NCBI GenBank assembly: GCA_015179125.1
Contig: WHVA01000043.1
Span: 1-64,000, forward strand
Origin: Gautieria morchelliformis
Lineage: Eukaryota; Basidiomycota; Agaricomycetes; Gomphales; Gomphaceae
DNA: 64,000 nt
Direction: 5' to 3'
The number at the start of each line of letters is the position of its first letter. Within the stretch, counting starts at the first letter, position 1. Made by a program: the position numbers and the translations under genes. Below, piece after piece: positions 32,234-41,692 of the stretch. The notes under the pieces are model-generated. The model ran no database searches. It was not told where the DNA came from and saw only the letters and a list, made by a program, of their open reading frames with translations.

Positions 32234-35200
32234 CTATAGCGCGGAAATGGGGCCAGGCTTATCAGGATAAGACTTGTGGAAATCAGAGACGAGGTCAGAG
32301 GCATGGTCTAGTTCCGTGGTGGAAATCCACGAGGTCTCTTCGTCGGTGTTTTCGTAGCCTGCCCACTTGACTAGGTACTGGAGTTGGCAGCGGTATCGTC
32401 TGTCGAGTTTTGAGTTGAGAATTTCCGAGATCTCATATTCCGGTTCTCCGTCGATGATGACTGGCGGAGGCGGAGGTTGTTCTAGATTCGGAATTGTATT
32501 TGGAACTGCTGGCTCAAGCATGGAGACATGGAATACCGGATGTACTGCGCGCATATTGTCAGGGAGTCTGAGAGTGAAAGAACGACTGCCGGCCTTAGCG
32601 ATGATCTCGTAAGGGCCAAGGTATTTTTTCGGAGAGCTTCTTCGAGGGACGAGTGGTGCGGAAGTTTTCAGCTTTGACAAAAACTTTGTTGCCTATCTCG
32701 AATGCCGGTTGCGGAAGTCGTTTCCGATCGGCGGAAGTTTGGTATCTCTTCTGGGCAGCGATAATGTTCTCTTGGAGGTGCTGGTGAAGGTCGTCGACTT
32801 CCACAACGAAATCTCGAGCTCTTGCAGAGGCGAGGTCGCGTTCAGGGTGGATGGCGAGATTCGGGTGGTAGCCCTTGTTGGCGTAAAAGGGTGAAATTCC
32901 GGTGGTGGCGGAAGGCGCATTGTTGTAGGCAAATTCCACGAGCGGAAGAAGATCGGACCAATTGCTGTGTTGGTAGTTGCAATAGACACGGAGATACTGC
33001 TCAAGGGTCTGATTAGTACGTTCCATCTGTCCGTCTCCTTTGGGATGATAACCGGAAGTGAAGTGGAGCTTCATGTCGATGGCCTTGCCGAGCGTGGGGA
33101 AAAAGGATGACACGAATTCTGATCCATGGTCGGAAGTGACATGGGAAGGGATTCCGTGCTTGGAAAAGACGTGGAGCACGAAGAGCTGTGCGAGCTGGGT
33201 GGAAGTGATGGTGTTGTAGGTTGGAATAAAGATGGACTGCTTTGTGAGGCGGTCAACGATCACTAGAATGGTATCATAGCCGGATGACTTAGGAAGTTTC
33301 TCAATGAAATCCATGGATATCGAATTCCACGGTTGTTCCGGGATCGGAAGTTGCTTCAGGAGGCCGTAGGGTTTGTGATGTTGAGGCTTGGCTCGCATAC
33401 AGGTGGTGCATGACTTGCAATAGGCTTGGACCATTGTGCGGAGAAGAGGCCAAGTGTATGTGCGTCGGATGATGTCGAGGGTTTTGTTTTGGCCTTGGTG
33501 TCCTAAGAGCAGATGATCATGGCTTTGCTGGAGCACGCGAAGTCGTAGATCGTTGATGTCTGGAACATAGATCCGGGACTTGTACTGGAAAAATCCATCG
33601 GAATCGAGGGACCATCCAGGACTGGTTGGGTCATCGAGGTGGGTTGCGGAGATGGGGTCGGAACGGATGTCGGAATGGAGAGACTCGGTGTCCATAATAA
33701 TTGAGGCGCGGAGTAGCGGAAACTGCAATGCTGTGGCACGCAGGGACGATGCCAGTTGCTCAGTAGAGAATACTGGGCGGAAGTTGTGTGGATTAACACT
33801 GGCATAGTCGCTACTTCCCTCTTTTGGGTAGACGTCCCAACGTCTAGTGAGTGCGTCGGGTTTTGCTCCGAGCGTTCCGGGGTGGAAGCGGATCACCATG
33901 TTGAACTGTGAGAGATATTCAGACCAGCGGACTTGACGGCGAGTCAAAATCTTCATAGTTGCAAAATATTCAAGGTTCTTATGATCCATTACAACGTCAA
34001 TCGTATAAGTTGGACCTTCGAGGTAGTGTCGCCAAATTTTGAAGGCTTCGAAAATCGCAAGTAGTTCCTTATCGTGGACGTCATAGTTGAGTTCCAGGGT
34101 GGAAAAGGTGTGGGAAGGAAAAGCGATCGGATGAATTTCTCCGTCGTCGGGGGAAATGATGGAAAGGATGGCGGCTAGCGCGTAGTCGGAAGCGTTGGTT
34201 TCGAGTACAAGTTGGGCATCTGGAATCCAGAAACCGAGTATAGGAGCCGTAGTGAAGGCCGCTTTGAGGGCTTCAAATGCGGAACGGCATTCCGGAGTGA
34301 AATTCCATGGCGTACCCTTCCTGGTGAGACACGTGAGCAGAACAGTAATGTCGGAAAAATTATAAATGAAACGCCAGTAAAAGTTGGCGAAGCCAAGGAA
34401 AGACTGTACATCCTTAACACGTCGGGGTTCCGGCCATTCTTGAATTGCCTTGACTTTGTCCTCTGCCATGGTTGGAGAGAGGATGTAGCCGAGGTATTCG
34501 ACTGTGTCGCGATGCCATTCGCATTTCTCTGCTTTTGCGTAGAGGTGGTGTTTCTGTAGGCGGCGGAGTACTTTGCGGACATGTTCCCGATGTTTTTCCG
34601 GTGTGTCGGAATAGATGAGGATGTCGTCAATGTAGACTAGGATGCATACGTCGAGAAGGTCGGAAAATACGTCGTTCATGAATCGCTGAAAAGCGGCGGG
34701 AGCATTGGTTAGACCAAAAGGCATGACAACCCACTCAAAAGCACCGTAGCGGGTGCGGAAAGTGGTTTTCCACTCGTCACCTTCCTGGATGCGGACAAGG
34801 TGATAAGCGTGCTGGAGGTCAATTTTGGTGTAGATCTTTGCCCTGCGGGGAGTGTCGAGTAGATCGGAAATGCGTGGAAGCGGATATTTGTCCTTCTTAG
34901 TGAGGGCGTTAAGTCCGTGGAAATCGACGCAGAGGCGGAGAGATCCATCCTTGTTCTTGACGAAAAGGACTGGAGCACCGTGCGGAGACAGCAAAGGGCG
35001 GATAAAGCCCATGTTGAGGTGTTCATCAATGAACTCTTGGAGAGTTTGGAGTTCACTTTGTGAAAGGGAGTAGATCGGTCCAAGGGGCGGAGATGCTCCT
35101 TCTTCCAATTCAAATCGTAAGGTCGATGTTCAGCAGGTTTATCGGCTTTGGCCTTATTGAACACATCCAGGAAGTCACGATATTCTTCCGGAACTGAGCT

Positions 35201-35913
35201 CATGTCGACCGGAGCGGAAGTCGAGGCGGAACAAGCCTTGACTGAAGCCGAATCAGATAGGTGAAGCTGGAAAACGGTCGTATCTTCTTGCCGTTGCAAT
35301 ACACGGAAAGCGGTGGTGGAAATGAGCGCAATTCAAGGAGCTTCGAGGGACGGAGGTGCTAAAGCGGGACCGGAGTGCGGAACTGAATCCACGAGTGGAG
35401 TTGCAGAAGAGGCTTGAACCATCTTTGCGGACGATGTCAGAATAGACGGAAGTTGATCCGGGGTACCGAACTGTATCTGACCCAATGCCCAGTTAATCGA
35501 CGGATTATATCGGGTGAGCCAATTGTGTCCTAGTACAACAGAACAGCTAGCATCTAGCGGAGTAACGTAAAACGTAACTTCATGGTTGTCCCCAGTAGCG
35601 AAATGGATAGACAGGTCCACGACTTGGGAAATTGCCGTGTTGGAAGACCCGTCGAAAAGGCGGAGCGGAATTGTTGGAATGTTGCAGGCCAGAAGTTTAT
35701 GTTTCAAAATGAAGTCGGAATCAAGGAAACAATGAGTCGAACCAGAGTCGATCAATGCTGTAAACAGGGGTGCGGAAATGGTGTCGGAAGTGAGCGGAAC
35801 AGAGAGGGTCTCGGAGGACGAAAGAGCGGATGCATTGAGTTTAACCTCGTTTGTCGCACGAATGGGTTCAACACAGCCCTCAGCTTGTGTGGAGGCCAGA
35901 GGACTGCTGACTA
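32234..35913 (-). pseudogene. pol: F1-B pol, largely open but frameshifted
   Basis: Pol of the reverse element. Protease DSGSTHCFLDSD near 35755-35720; an 837-codon open stretch from 35108 to 32595 covers RT (YIDDILIYS near 34640-34610), RNase H (LETNASDYALAAI) and integrase (CKSCTTCMRAK; SDHGSEF; YHPKGDGQMERTNQTLEQYL). The chromodomain is in another frame (32680-32234). Frame breaks near 35330, 35110 and 32620. Integrase has DRG changed to DHG and EGD to KGD relative to copy D. Stop faces the antisense gene end (32107) at 126 bp. Confidence 0.92.
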
Positions 35914-35920
35914 TTTTTTT
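35911..35920 (-). promoter_or_regulatory. -1 frameshift site, gag-pol junction (F1-B)
   Basis: Minus strand AAAAAAA then TAG. The pol frame is -1 and remains open past the gag stop. Confidence 0.72.
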
Positions 35921-36155
35921 GCATCTGTAGCGGGAGCCGCTTCGGATTTCTCTTCCGTCTTCGCCGCGCGGCCCTTGGCCTTAGCAGCGGAAGTGGCAGC
36001 TCGGGTGCAGTCACGCACAATGTGGCCGCCTTTGCTGCAGAAGAGGCAAAGGTTGTTGTCCATGCGACGCTGGCGTTCTACAGGGGTTAGTTTTCCATCC
36101 TTCCCAAGTTTGTCGGAAAGGTCTGGAGTGCTCTTCCGGGCGTTGGTGTTGGAAA

Positions 36156-37185
36156 TAGGGATGTGTAGAGGACAGGAATTATAGGCAGTAGGTATGGACT
36201 TGTTATTCAAAAGAATAGACTAGAAATCAATTCACTCTCTCAGTGAATTTAGTGGTCACTGTAAATATATTATACACTACCTAGAAATCAATTCACTATA
36301 GAGGATTTCTAGGTCAATAAATGCAAAGACTACTAGACTAATTTACTTGCCTCTCTCAGTGAATTTAGTGGTCACTGAGAGAGGGGGAAATGTGTTCCAC
36401 TGCGCATGTACTACTACCCGGCCCTTTAGCGCCCAAGAGCTCGCGCGTCGAAGTCATTTCAGACTCCGCTGGGTGCAGCCGCTTGTGAAAGTAGGAATAA
36501 CAAGATGAAATAGAGAGATAAGGAATGAGTGGAAAATTTCGAAAATAACCAGAGAAATGGATGCATAATACAAGAACAATGTGAGAAGAAATTGGAAGGC
36601 CTCACAACAAATTGGATATATTATGCTTGATTTTGGTGCAGGAGCATAAATGCACCCAACAGGATGCACACCGTCCGTATTACGGCCACGGCCATATAAT
36701 GTACGGCGGGTTGACGTATACAGCAGACCATATGCCGTCCGTATGGTCAAGACCTCTCCCCTCTGACGGTATGGTACGGCACCGTACCGGCCATATTATG
36801 GTTGACGGCAATATTATATGGTGGGGCTATTGGAAGATCGGTTAGTGACCGATCCGCGTAGACTATGACGTTGCATTATATTAGTATGCTCGCCTATGCG
36901 GCCTACACAGGTAGCTGCACTTTATGTCAGCCTATGCAGACTAATTAGGCATGCCCGATGTGTACATGCCAGAAGTAGCGCCCGTCAGGCGCTGTGTTTT
37001 TGGCTCGGCTAACACATTTTCGGTGTTTACCGATGCATGCTGTATACATACCATACATACCATACATGGCCGTATTTGTGCGGTATATACAGTGTCACGT
37101 ACCGTATACCGTACCGTCGGCACAGCACACCGAGCCTTGACGGTACGGGTGCCGTGGCCATAATACGGCATGGTGTGCATCCCTA
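36156..37185. mobile_element. hAT-like MITE, copy 2, with solo copia LTR inside its left TIR
   Basis: TAGGGATG at 36156-36163, interrupted, then CACACCG from 36667; right end GGTGTGCATCCCTA at 37185. Flanks GTTGGAAA (36148-36155) and GTTGGAAC (37186-37193) form an 8-bp duplication with one mismatch. The interior matches copy 1 in inverted orientation. Inserted in F1-B gag. Confidence 0.9.
36164..36661 (-). repeat. solo LTR related to C2 (498 bp) with 5-bp TSD
   Basis: Plus strand TGTAGAGGACAGG to GCACCCAACA, the complement of a C2-like LTR with clear divergence. Flanked by GGATG at 36159-36163 and 36662-36666. It shares the CTCTCAGTGA hairpins. Confidence 0.9.
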
Positions 37186-38420
37186 GTTGGAACCAGAGGC
37201 CTGGTTGTTGTGAGGGGAGGAGTTGTTGTTCCGGTTGCCAGAGTTGGATCCGGAACTGTTGTTGTTGTTGTTGTTTCTGGAGTTGTTGTTTCTGGAATTG
37301 GTCTTCTTTTGTCTTTATCAGACTTCTTGTTGGAAGACTTGTCGTTCTTGCTCTGGCCAGAAGTTTCGCGAGCGATCTCAGAGTGTCTTTCCCAGTAGCG
37401 CGAATCGATGGATTGGGCTAGGTTGCGGAGATCGGTAAGGGTGGCGGGTTTTCTGATGCAGGCGATTTCATCCTTGATCGGGGATGGGAGGCCCATATAA
37501 AACTGGCGTCGGAGTGTGGCTTCTCCCCATTGGACTCGAGGAGCGAGCTGCTGGAATGTGACGATATATATTTAGCTATCTTATGAGTGTCTTTCATACG
37601 AAGCTTATCGAGTTCATTTTCTGCATCGGCTTCCATGTCAAATGGTCCAAAGTTGCTGCGGAGTTCGGAAACGAAGTTGTGGTAATCGTCAGCCCAGTCA
37701 ACAAGGGCGAATGGATCCATGAGGGCGGGTTCGAAGTAGTCGAGAGCCGTGCCTCGGAGATAGGAAAGGGTGTAGTTGACCTTTCGTTCGTCGTCGGGAA
37801 AGGCGTCAGGACGATCGCGGAAATTGAGTTGAAGCTGGACCAAAAATGGCTGGAGCTTCTTGGGGTTGGAACTGGCGAACTGATCTGGTTCACGGACTTT
37901 GGTCTTGGGGCGTGGTGGTGCTTGGGCCGGACGCTGAAGTTGACCGGCTAGCATGGCGATGGCTTGTGGGAGATCCGGAACTGGTGCGGGCGGAACTGGG
38001 TTGGCAGGAATCTGAGGTGGGATTGGAGGTGGAGGACCGCCGGGAGGACCGCCTGGGGGACCACTGGGTGGGCTGCCATGAGGGCCGCCTGGGGGGGCCG
38101 CTGGGAGGTGGTCCTGGTGGAGGTGGTGGAGCTGGGTGTCGGAATGACGCTGCTGTTTGTTCGCCGCTGCTACTCGTCGAATTCCCATCATAGTCGGGAT
38201 TCTCGTCGGGATTAGCGTCGGGAACTTCTTCAAAACGTGGCGGAATGGCGTCAGAAAACCCATCGTCTGCACGAGAGCTACCTGAAGGTTCCGCGTGCCT
38301 TGGTGCTGCGGATCTGAGACTGCCAAAATAAGAGAGAGCTTCGACAGCTCCTGCTCGAGCTGAAGTAGCTGTGGTACGAGGAGGCATAGCGATAGTTATC
38401 GGGTGGGGATCAGATAATAC

Positions 38421-39080
38421 TATTACGTATCGAGATTTCCACTAAGTCGGAACTGGAAAGGACAGCGGCTTCAACTTATAGGTTGCGCCCCCAATGAACT
38501 ATCATCCTAAGTATTTCGGAAATGAGTCGGAAGTCGGAAAGTACTGAACTAAAGGTTGGTTGGAACTTGAGTCGGAACTGAGGCGGAAGGCGGAAGGCGG
38601 AAGGTGGAGAGACGGAGGTCTTGCTAAACTCGCTGTGCTAAGAACAGGAGATGGAGCAAAGGAAATCAAGTATTGAAGGTGATTATCTGATTGCAGAATA
38701 ACAGACATACATGAGAGGCTTTTATACAAAGAGCTGAGACAACAGGTAATGGGATGGTACTAAGCAAATTCAGGAGGAAGCGGAAGTCAAGTAGACAATG
38801 CGTGGGAACTAACTAATTGGGAACAATGGGACTACAAGGGGGGTTCAGGGTAAGGTAGAACAATGGCAAAGAACAAGGGGTAGGGAAAACATATCTGACA
38901 ACGAAGCACAAGGAGGGCCGGACATATGGTCTTGATGAACAATGATGTGGGTCCGGTGGGTACGAGTAATAGAGTCGAAAGAACAAGGGAATAGAACAAT
39001 GGGTGGAATGTCGGAAATGTCGGAGGGGCGGAAAGGTTGCGGAACTGAAGGTTGGAAGTAGGAAATGAATGGTCGTAACA
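38421..39080 (-). repeat. F1 5' LTR of copy B (660 bp)
   Basis: Complement of the F1 LTR; the terminal TG is mutated (TATTACGTATC). The primer site next to it (GATCAGATAATAC on the plus strand) pairs with the LTR start region over ten bases. Confidence 0.92.
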
Positions 39081-39396
39081 GCTAACAAGAACTCTTGTAA
39101 TATATGTCAGAAATATATAAGTTGATATTAATGATTGGACACTCAATGACGAGTGTATCCTAATATCCCTCATTGTCTGAATATATGTGGTGTCTGACTA
39201 AGCTCAGGGCGAGTGCCCTGATGATGATCCAAGTCAGTCATGTGACACAGCTGGTGAGAAAAGGTTGTTGAACAAGATAATGAGAACTTTGAGGCTTTAG
39301 ATCTCAGAGCAGTAGATAGTATATGGTTGTGTTGTAATATCAACCAAGAACTAAAGGAAATCAATGGAAGATAGACCACACAGTGATCACACATGC
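39081..39396. other. 316 bp spacer between F1-B and F1-D
   Basis: No gene, RNA or repeat recognised. Moderately AT-rich; ends with CATGC, the target duplication of copy D. Confidence 0.6.
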
Positions 39397-40045
39397 TGTC
39401 ACGACCGCTCATTTCCGACTTCCAATCTTCAGTTCCACAACACTTTCCACCCCTCCGATATTTCCGACATTCCACCCCTTGTTCTATTCCCTTGTTCTTT
39501 CGACTCTATTACTCGGACCCACCGGACCCTTTTCATCGTTCATCAAAACCACATATCCGGTCACCTTTGTAATTCATTGTCAGATATGTTTTCCCGACCC
39601 CTTGTTCTTTGCCATTGTTCTACCTTATCCTGAACCCCCCTTGTAGTCCCATTGTTCCCAATAGTTAGTTCCCACGCATTGTCTACTCGACTTCCGCTTC
39701 CCCCAGAATTTGCTTAGTACCACCCCATTACCTGTTGACTCAGCTCTTTGTATAAAAGCCTGTCATGTATGTCTCTTATTCTGAAATCAGATAATCACCT
39801 TCGATACTTGATTTCCTTCACTCCATCTCCTGTTCTTAGCACAGCGAGTCTAGCAAGATCTCAGTCCCTCCGCCTTCCGTCTTCCGCTTTCCGACCCAAG
39901 TTCCGACCAACCTTTGGTTCAGTACTTTCCGAATTCCGACTCAGTTCCAAAATACTTAGGACGATAGTTCATCGGGGGCGCAACCTATAAGTTGAAGCCG
40001 CCGTCCTTTCCAGTTCCGACTTAGTGGAAATCTCAATACGTAACA
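39397..40045 (+). repeat. F1 5' LTR of copy D (649 bp)
   Basis: TGTCACGACCGCTC to CAATACGTAACA. TATAAAAG at 39751-39758; AATCAGATAAT at 39785-39795, 34 bp further on, pairs with the primer site after the LTR. Confidence 0.95.
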
Positions 40046-40047
40046 GT

Positions 40048-40058
40048 ATTATCTGATT
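40048..40058 (+). promoter_or_regulatory. F1 self-primer binding site
   Basis: ATTATCTGATT begins 3 bp after the LTR and is the perfect 11-nt complement of AATCAGATAAT (39785-39795) at the predicted transcript start. Eleven nucleotides is the primer length known for S. pombe Tf1. Confidence 0.8.
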
Positions 40059-40078
40059 CCCACCCGATAACTATCACT

Positions 40079-41692
40079 ATGCCTCATACCACAGCTACTT
40101 CAGCTCAAGCAGGAGCTGTCGAAGCTCTCTCTTATTTTGGCAGTCTTAGATCCGCAGCACCAAGGCACGCGGAACCCTCCGGCAGCTCTCGTGCCGACGA
40201 TGAGCTCTCCGATGCTATTCCGCAACGATTCGAAGAAGTTCCCGACCCTAATCCCGACGACAATCCCGACTATGATGGAAACTCGACGAGTAGCAGCGGC
40301 GAACAAACAGCAGCGTCATTCCGACGCTCAGCTCCACCACCACCACCTCCACCAGGACCCCCTCCAGGCGGTCCACCTGGTGGTCCCCCAGGTGGTCCTC
40401 CACCCCCAATTCCACCTCAGATTCCCGCCAACCCAGTTCCACCTGCGCCAGTTCCGGATCTTGCACAAGCTATCGCCATGCTAGCCGGACAACTTCAGCG
40501 CCCGGTCCAAGCACCACCACGCCCCAAGACAAAGGTCCGCGAACCAGATCAGTTTGACGGTTCCGACCCCAAGAAGCTCCAGCCATTTCTGGTCCAGCTT
40601 CAACTCAATTTCCGCGATCGTCCCGACGCCTTTCCCGACGACGAACGAAAGGTCAATTACGCCCTTTCCTACCTCCGAGGCACGGCTCTCAACTACTTCG
40701 AGCCCGCCCTCATGGACCCATTCGCTCTCATCGACTGGGCCGACGATTACCACAACTTTGTTTCCGAACTCCGCAGCAACTTCGGACCATTTGATATGGA
40801 AGCCGATGCAGAAAATGAACTCGATAAGCTTCGCATGAAAGACACTCATAAGATAGCTAAATATATCGTCACGTTTCAGCAGCTTGCTCCTCGAGTCCAA
40901 TGGGGAGAAGCCGCACTCCGACGCCAGTTTTACATGGGCCTGCCATCCCGGATCAAGGATGAAATTGCCCGCGTCGGAAAACCCGCCACCTTTACCGACC
41001 TCCGCAACCTCGCCCAATCCATCGATTCGCACTACTGGGAAAGACACTCCGAGATTGCTCGCGAAACTTCCGCCCAGAGCAAGAACGACAAGTCTTCGGA
41101 CAAGAAGTCTGATAAAGACAAGAAGAAGACCAATTCCGGAAACAACAACTCCGGAAACAACAACAACAACAACAGTTCCGGATCCAACTCCGGCAACCGG
41201 AACAACAACTCCACCCCTCGCAATAACCAGGCCTCTGGTTCCAACACCAACACCCGGAAGAGCACTCCGGACCTTTCCGACAAACTTGGGAAGGACGGAA
41301 AACTAACCCCTGTAGAACACCAGCGTCGCATGGACAACAACCTTTGCCTTTTCTGTGGCAAAGGCGGTCACGTCGCTCGCGATTGCACCCGAGCTTCCGC
41401 TTCCGCTGCAAAGGCCAAGGGCTGTGCAGCGAAGACGGAAGAGAAATCCGAAGCGGCTCCCGCTGCGGATTCAAAAAAATGGTCAGCAGTCCTCCGGCCT
41501 CTGCACGAGCTGAGGGCTGTGTTGACCCCATTCGTGCGCCAAACGAGGTTAAACTCAACGCATCCGCTCTTTCGTCCTCCGACTCTCTGTTCCGCTCACC
41601 TCCGACACAATTTCCGCACCCCCGTTCACAGCATTGATCGACTCCGGTTCGACTCATTGTTTCCTCGATTCCGACTTTGTTTTGAAACATAA
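40079..41692 (+). CDS. gag: F1-D Gag (537 aa open frame; natural stop lost)
   Basis: Structural Gag. Starts MPHTTATSAQAGAVEALSYF; Pro/Gly run near residues 90-120; capsid domain with FRDRPDAFPDDERKVNYALSYL and NFVSELRSNFGPF; DTHKIAKYIVTFQQLAPRVQW; Lys-rich then Asn/Ser-rich spacer; CCHC knuckle CLFCGKGGHVARDC near residue 425. In copies A and B gag ends at TAG after seven A; here that codon is TGG (41480-41482), so the 0 frame reads on for about 70 foreign residues. Probably the true product was 467 aa. Confidence 0.9.
   Translation: MPHTTATSAQAGAVEALSYFGSLRSAAPRHAEPSGSSRADDELSDAIPQRFEEVPDPNPDDNPDYDGNSTSSSGEQTAASFRRSAPPPPPPPGPPPGGPPGGPPGGPPPPIPPQIPANPVPPAPVPDLAQAIAMLAGQLQRPVQAPPRPKTKVREPDQFDGSDPKKLQPFLVQLQLNFRDRPDAFPDDERKVNYALSYLRGTALNYFEPALMDPFALIDWADDYHNFVSELRSNFGPFDMEADAENELDKLRMKDTHKIAKYIVTFQQLAPRVQWGEAALRRQFYMGLPSRIKDEIARVGKPATFTDLRNLAQSIDSHYWERHSEIARETSAQSKNDKSSDKKSDKDKKKTNSGNNNSGNNNNNNSSGSNSGNRNNNSTPRNNQASGSNTNTRKSTPDLSDKLGKDGKLTPVEHQRRMDNNLCLFCGKGGHVARDCTRASASAAKAKGCAAKTEEKSEAAPAADSKKWSAVLRPLHELRAVLTPFVRQTRLNSTHPLFRPPTLCSAHLRHNFRTPVHSIDRLRFDSLFPRFRLCFET
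41473..41482 (+). promoter_or_regulatory. -1 frameshift site with mutated stop (F1-D)
   Basis: Seven A (41473-41479) followed by TGG instead of TAG. The slippery run is preserved while the stop after it is lost. Confidence 0.7.

Larger units (their letters stand above)
35911..38387 (-). pseudogene. gag: F1-B gag, interrupted by MITE
   Basis: Starts MPPRTTATSARAGAVEALSYF at 38387, with a poly-Pro/Gly segment near 38140-38030, capsid region FRDRPDAFPDDERKVNYTLSYL, Asn-rich spacer and CCHC knuckle CLFCSKGGHIVRDC (minus strand near 36050-36010). The MITE at 36156-37185 splits it; further indels near 38110 and 37560. Stop TAG 35911-35913 follows seven A (minus strand), the same frameshift site as in copy A. 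Confidence 0.9.
18282..39080 (-). mobile_element. Ty3/gypsy element F1 copy B, with nested insertions
   Basis: Reverse-strand F1 element. Removing the inserts (DNA element 18931-20963, C1 plus C2 21983-31743, MITE plus solo LTR 36156-37185, and one copy of each duplication) leaves about 7.96 kb, matching the 7.93 kb of copy D. Order from the right: 5' LTR, gag, pol, then the antisense Zn2Cys6 gene on the plus strand, then the 3' LTR at the left. I see no target duplication (CGGCA left, GCTAA right). Confidence 0.92.

Noticed and set aside
36720..37170. Tyr/Thr/Val-rich ORFs within the MITE copies (for example 5405-5683 and 36941-37180)
   Set aside because: They follow from the ACGGTAC/TACGG repeats being open in several frames; no start context, domain or conservation between the copies.
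18277..39085. A target duplication for F1 copy B
   Set aside because: Flanks CGGCA and GCTAA do not match; either mutated or the ends were rearranged.
40329..40420. CCACCTGGTGGT-type repeats in gag as a possible CRISPR or tandem repeat
   Set aside because: They encode the Pro/Gly segment of Gag; no spacer structure, and CRISPR is not expected in a fungal genome.
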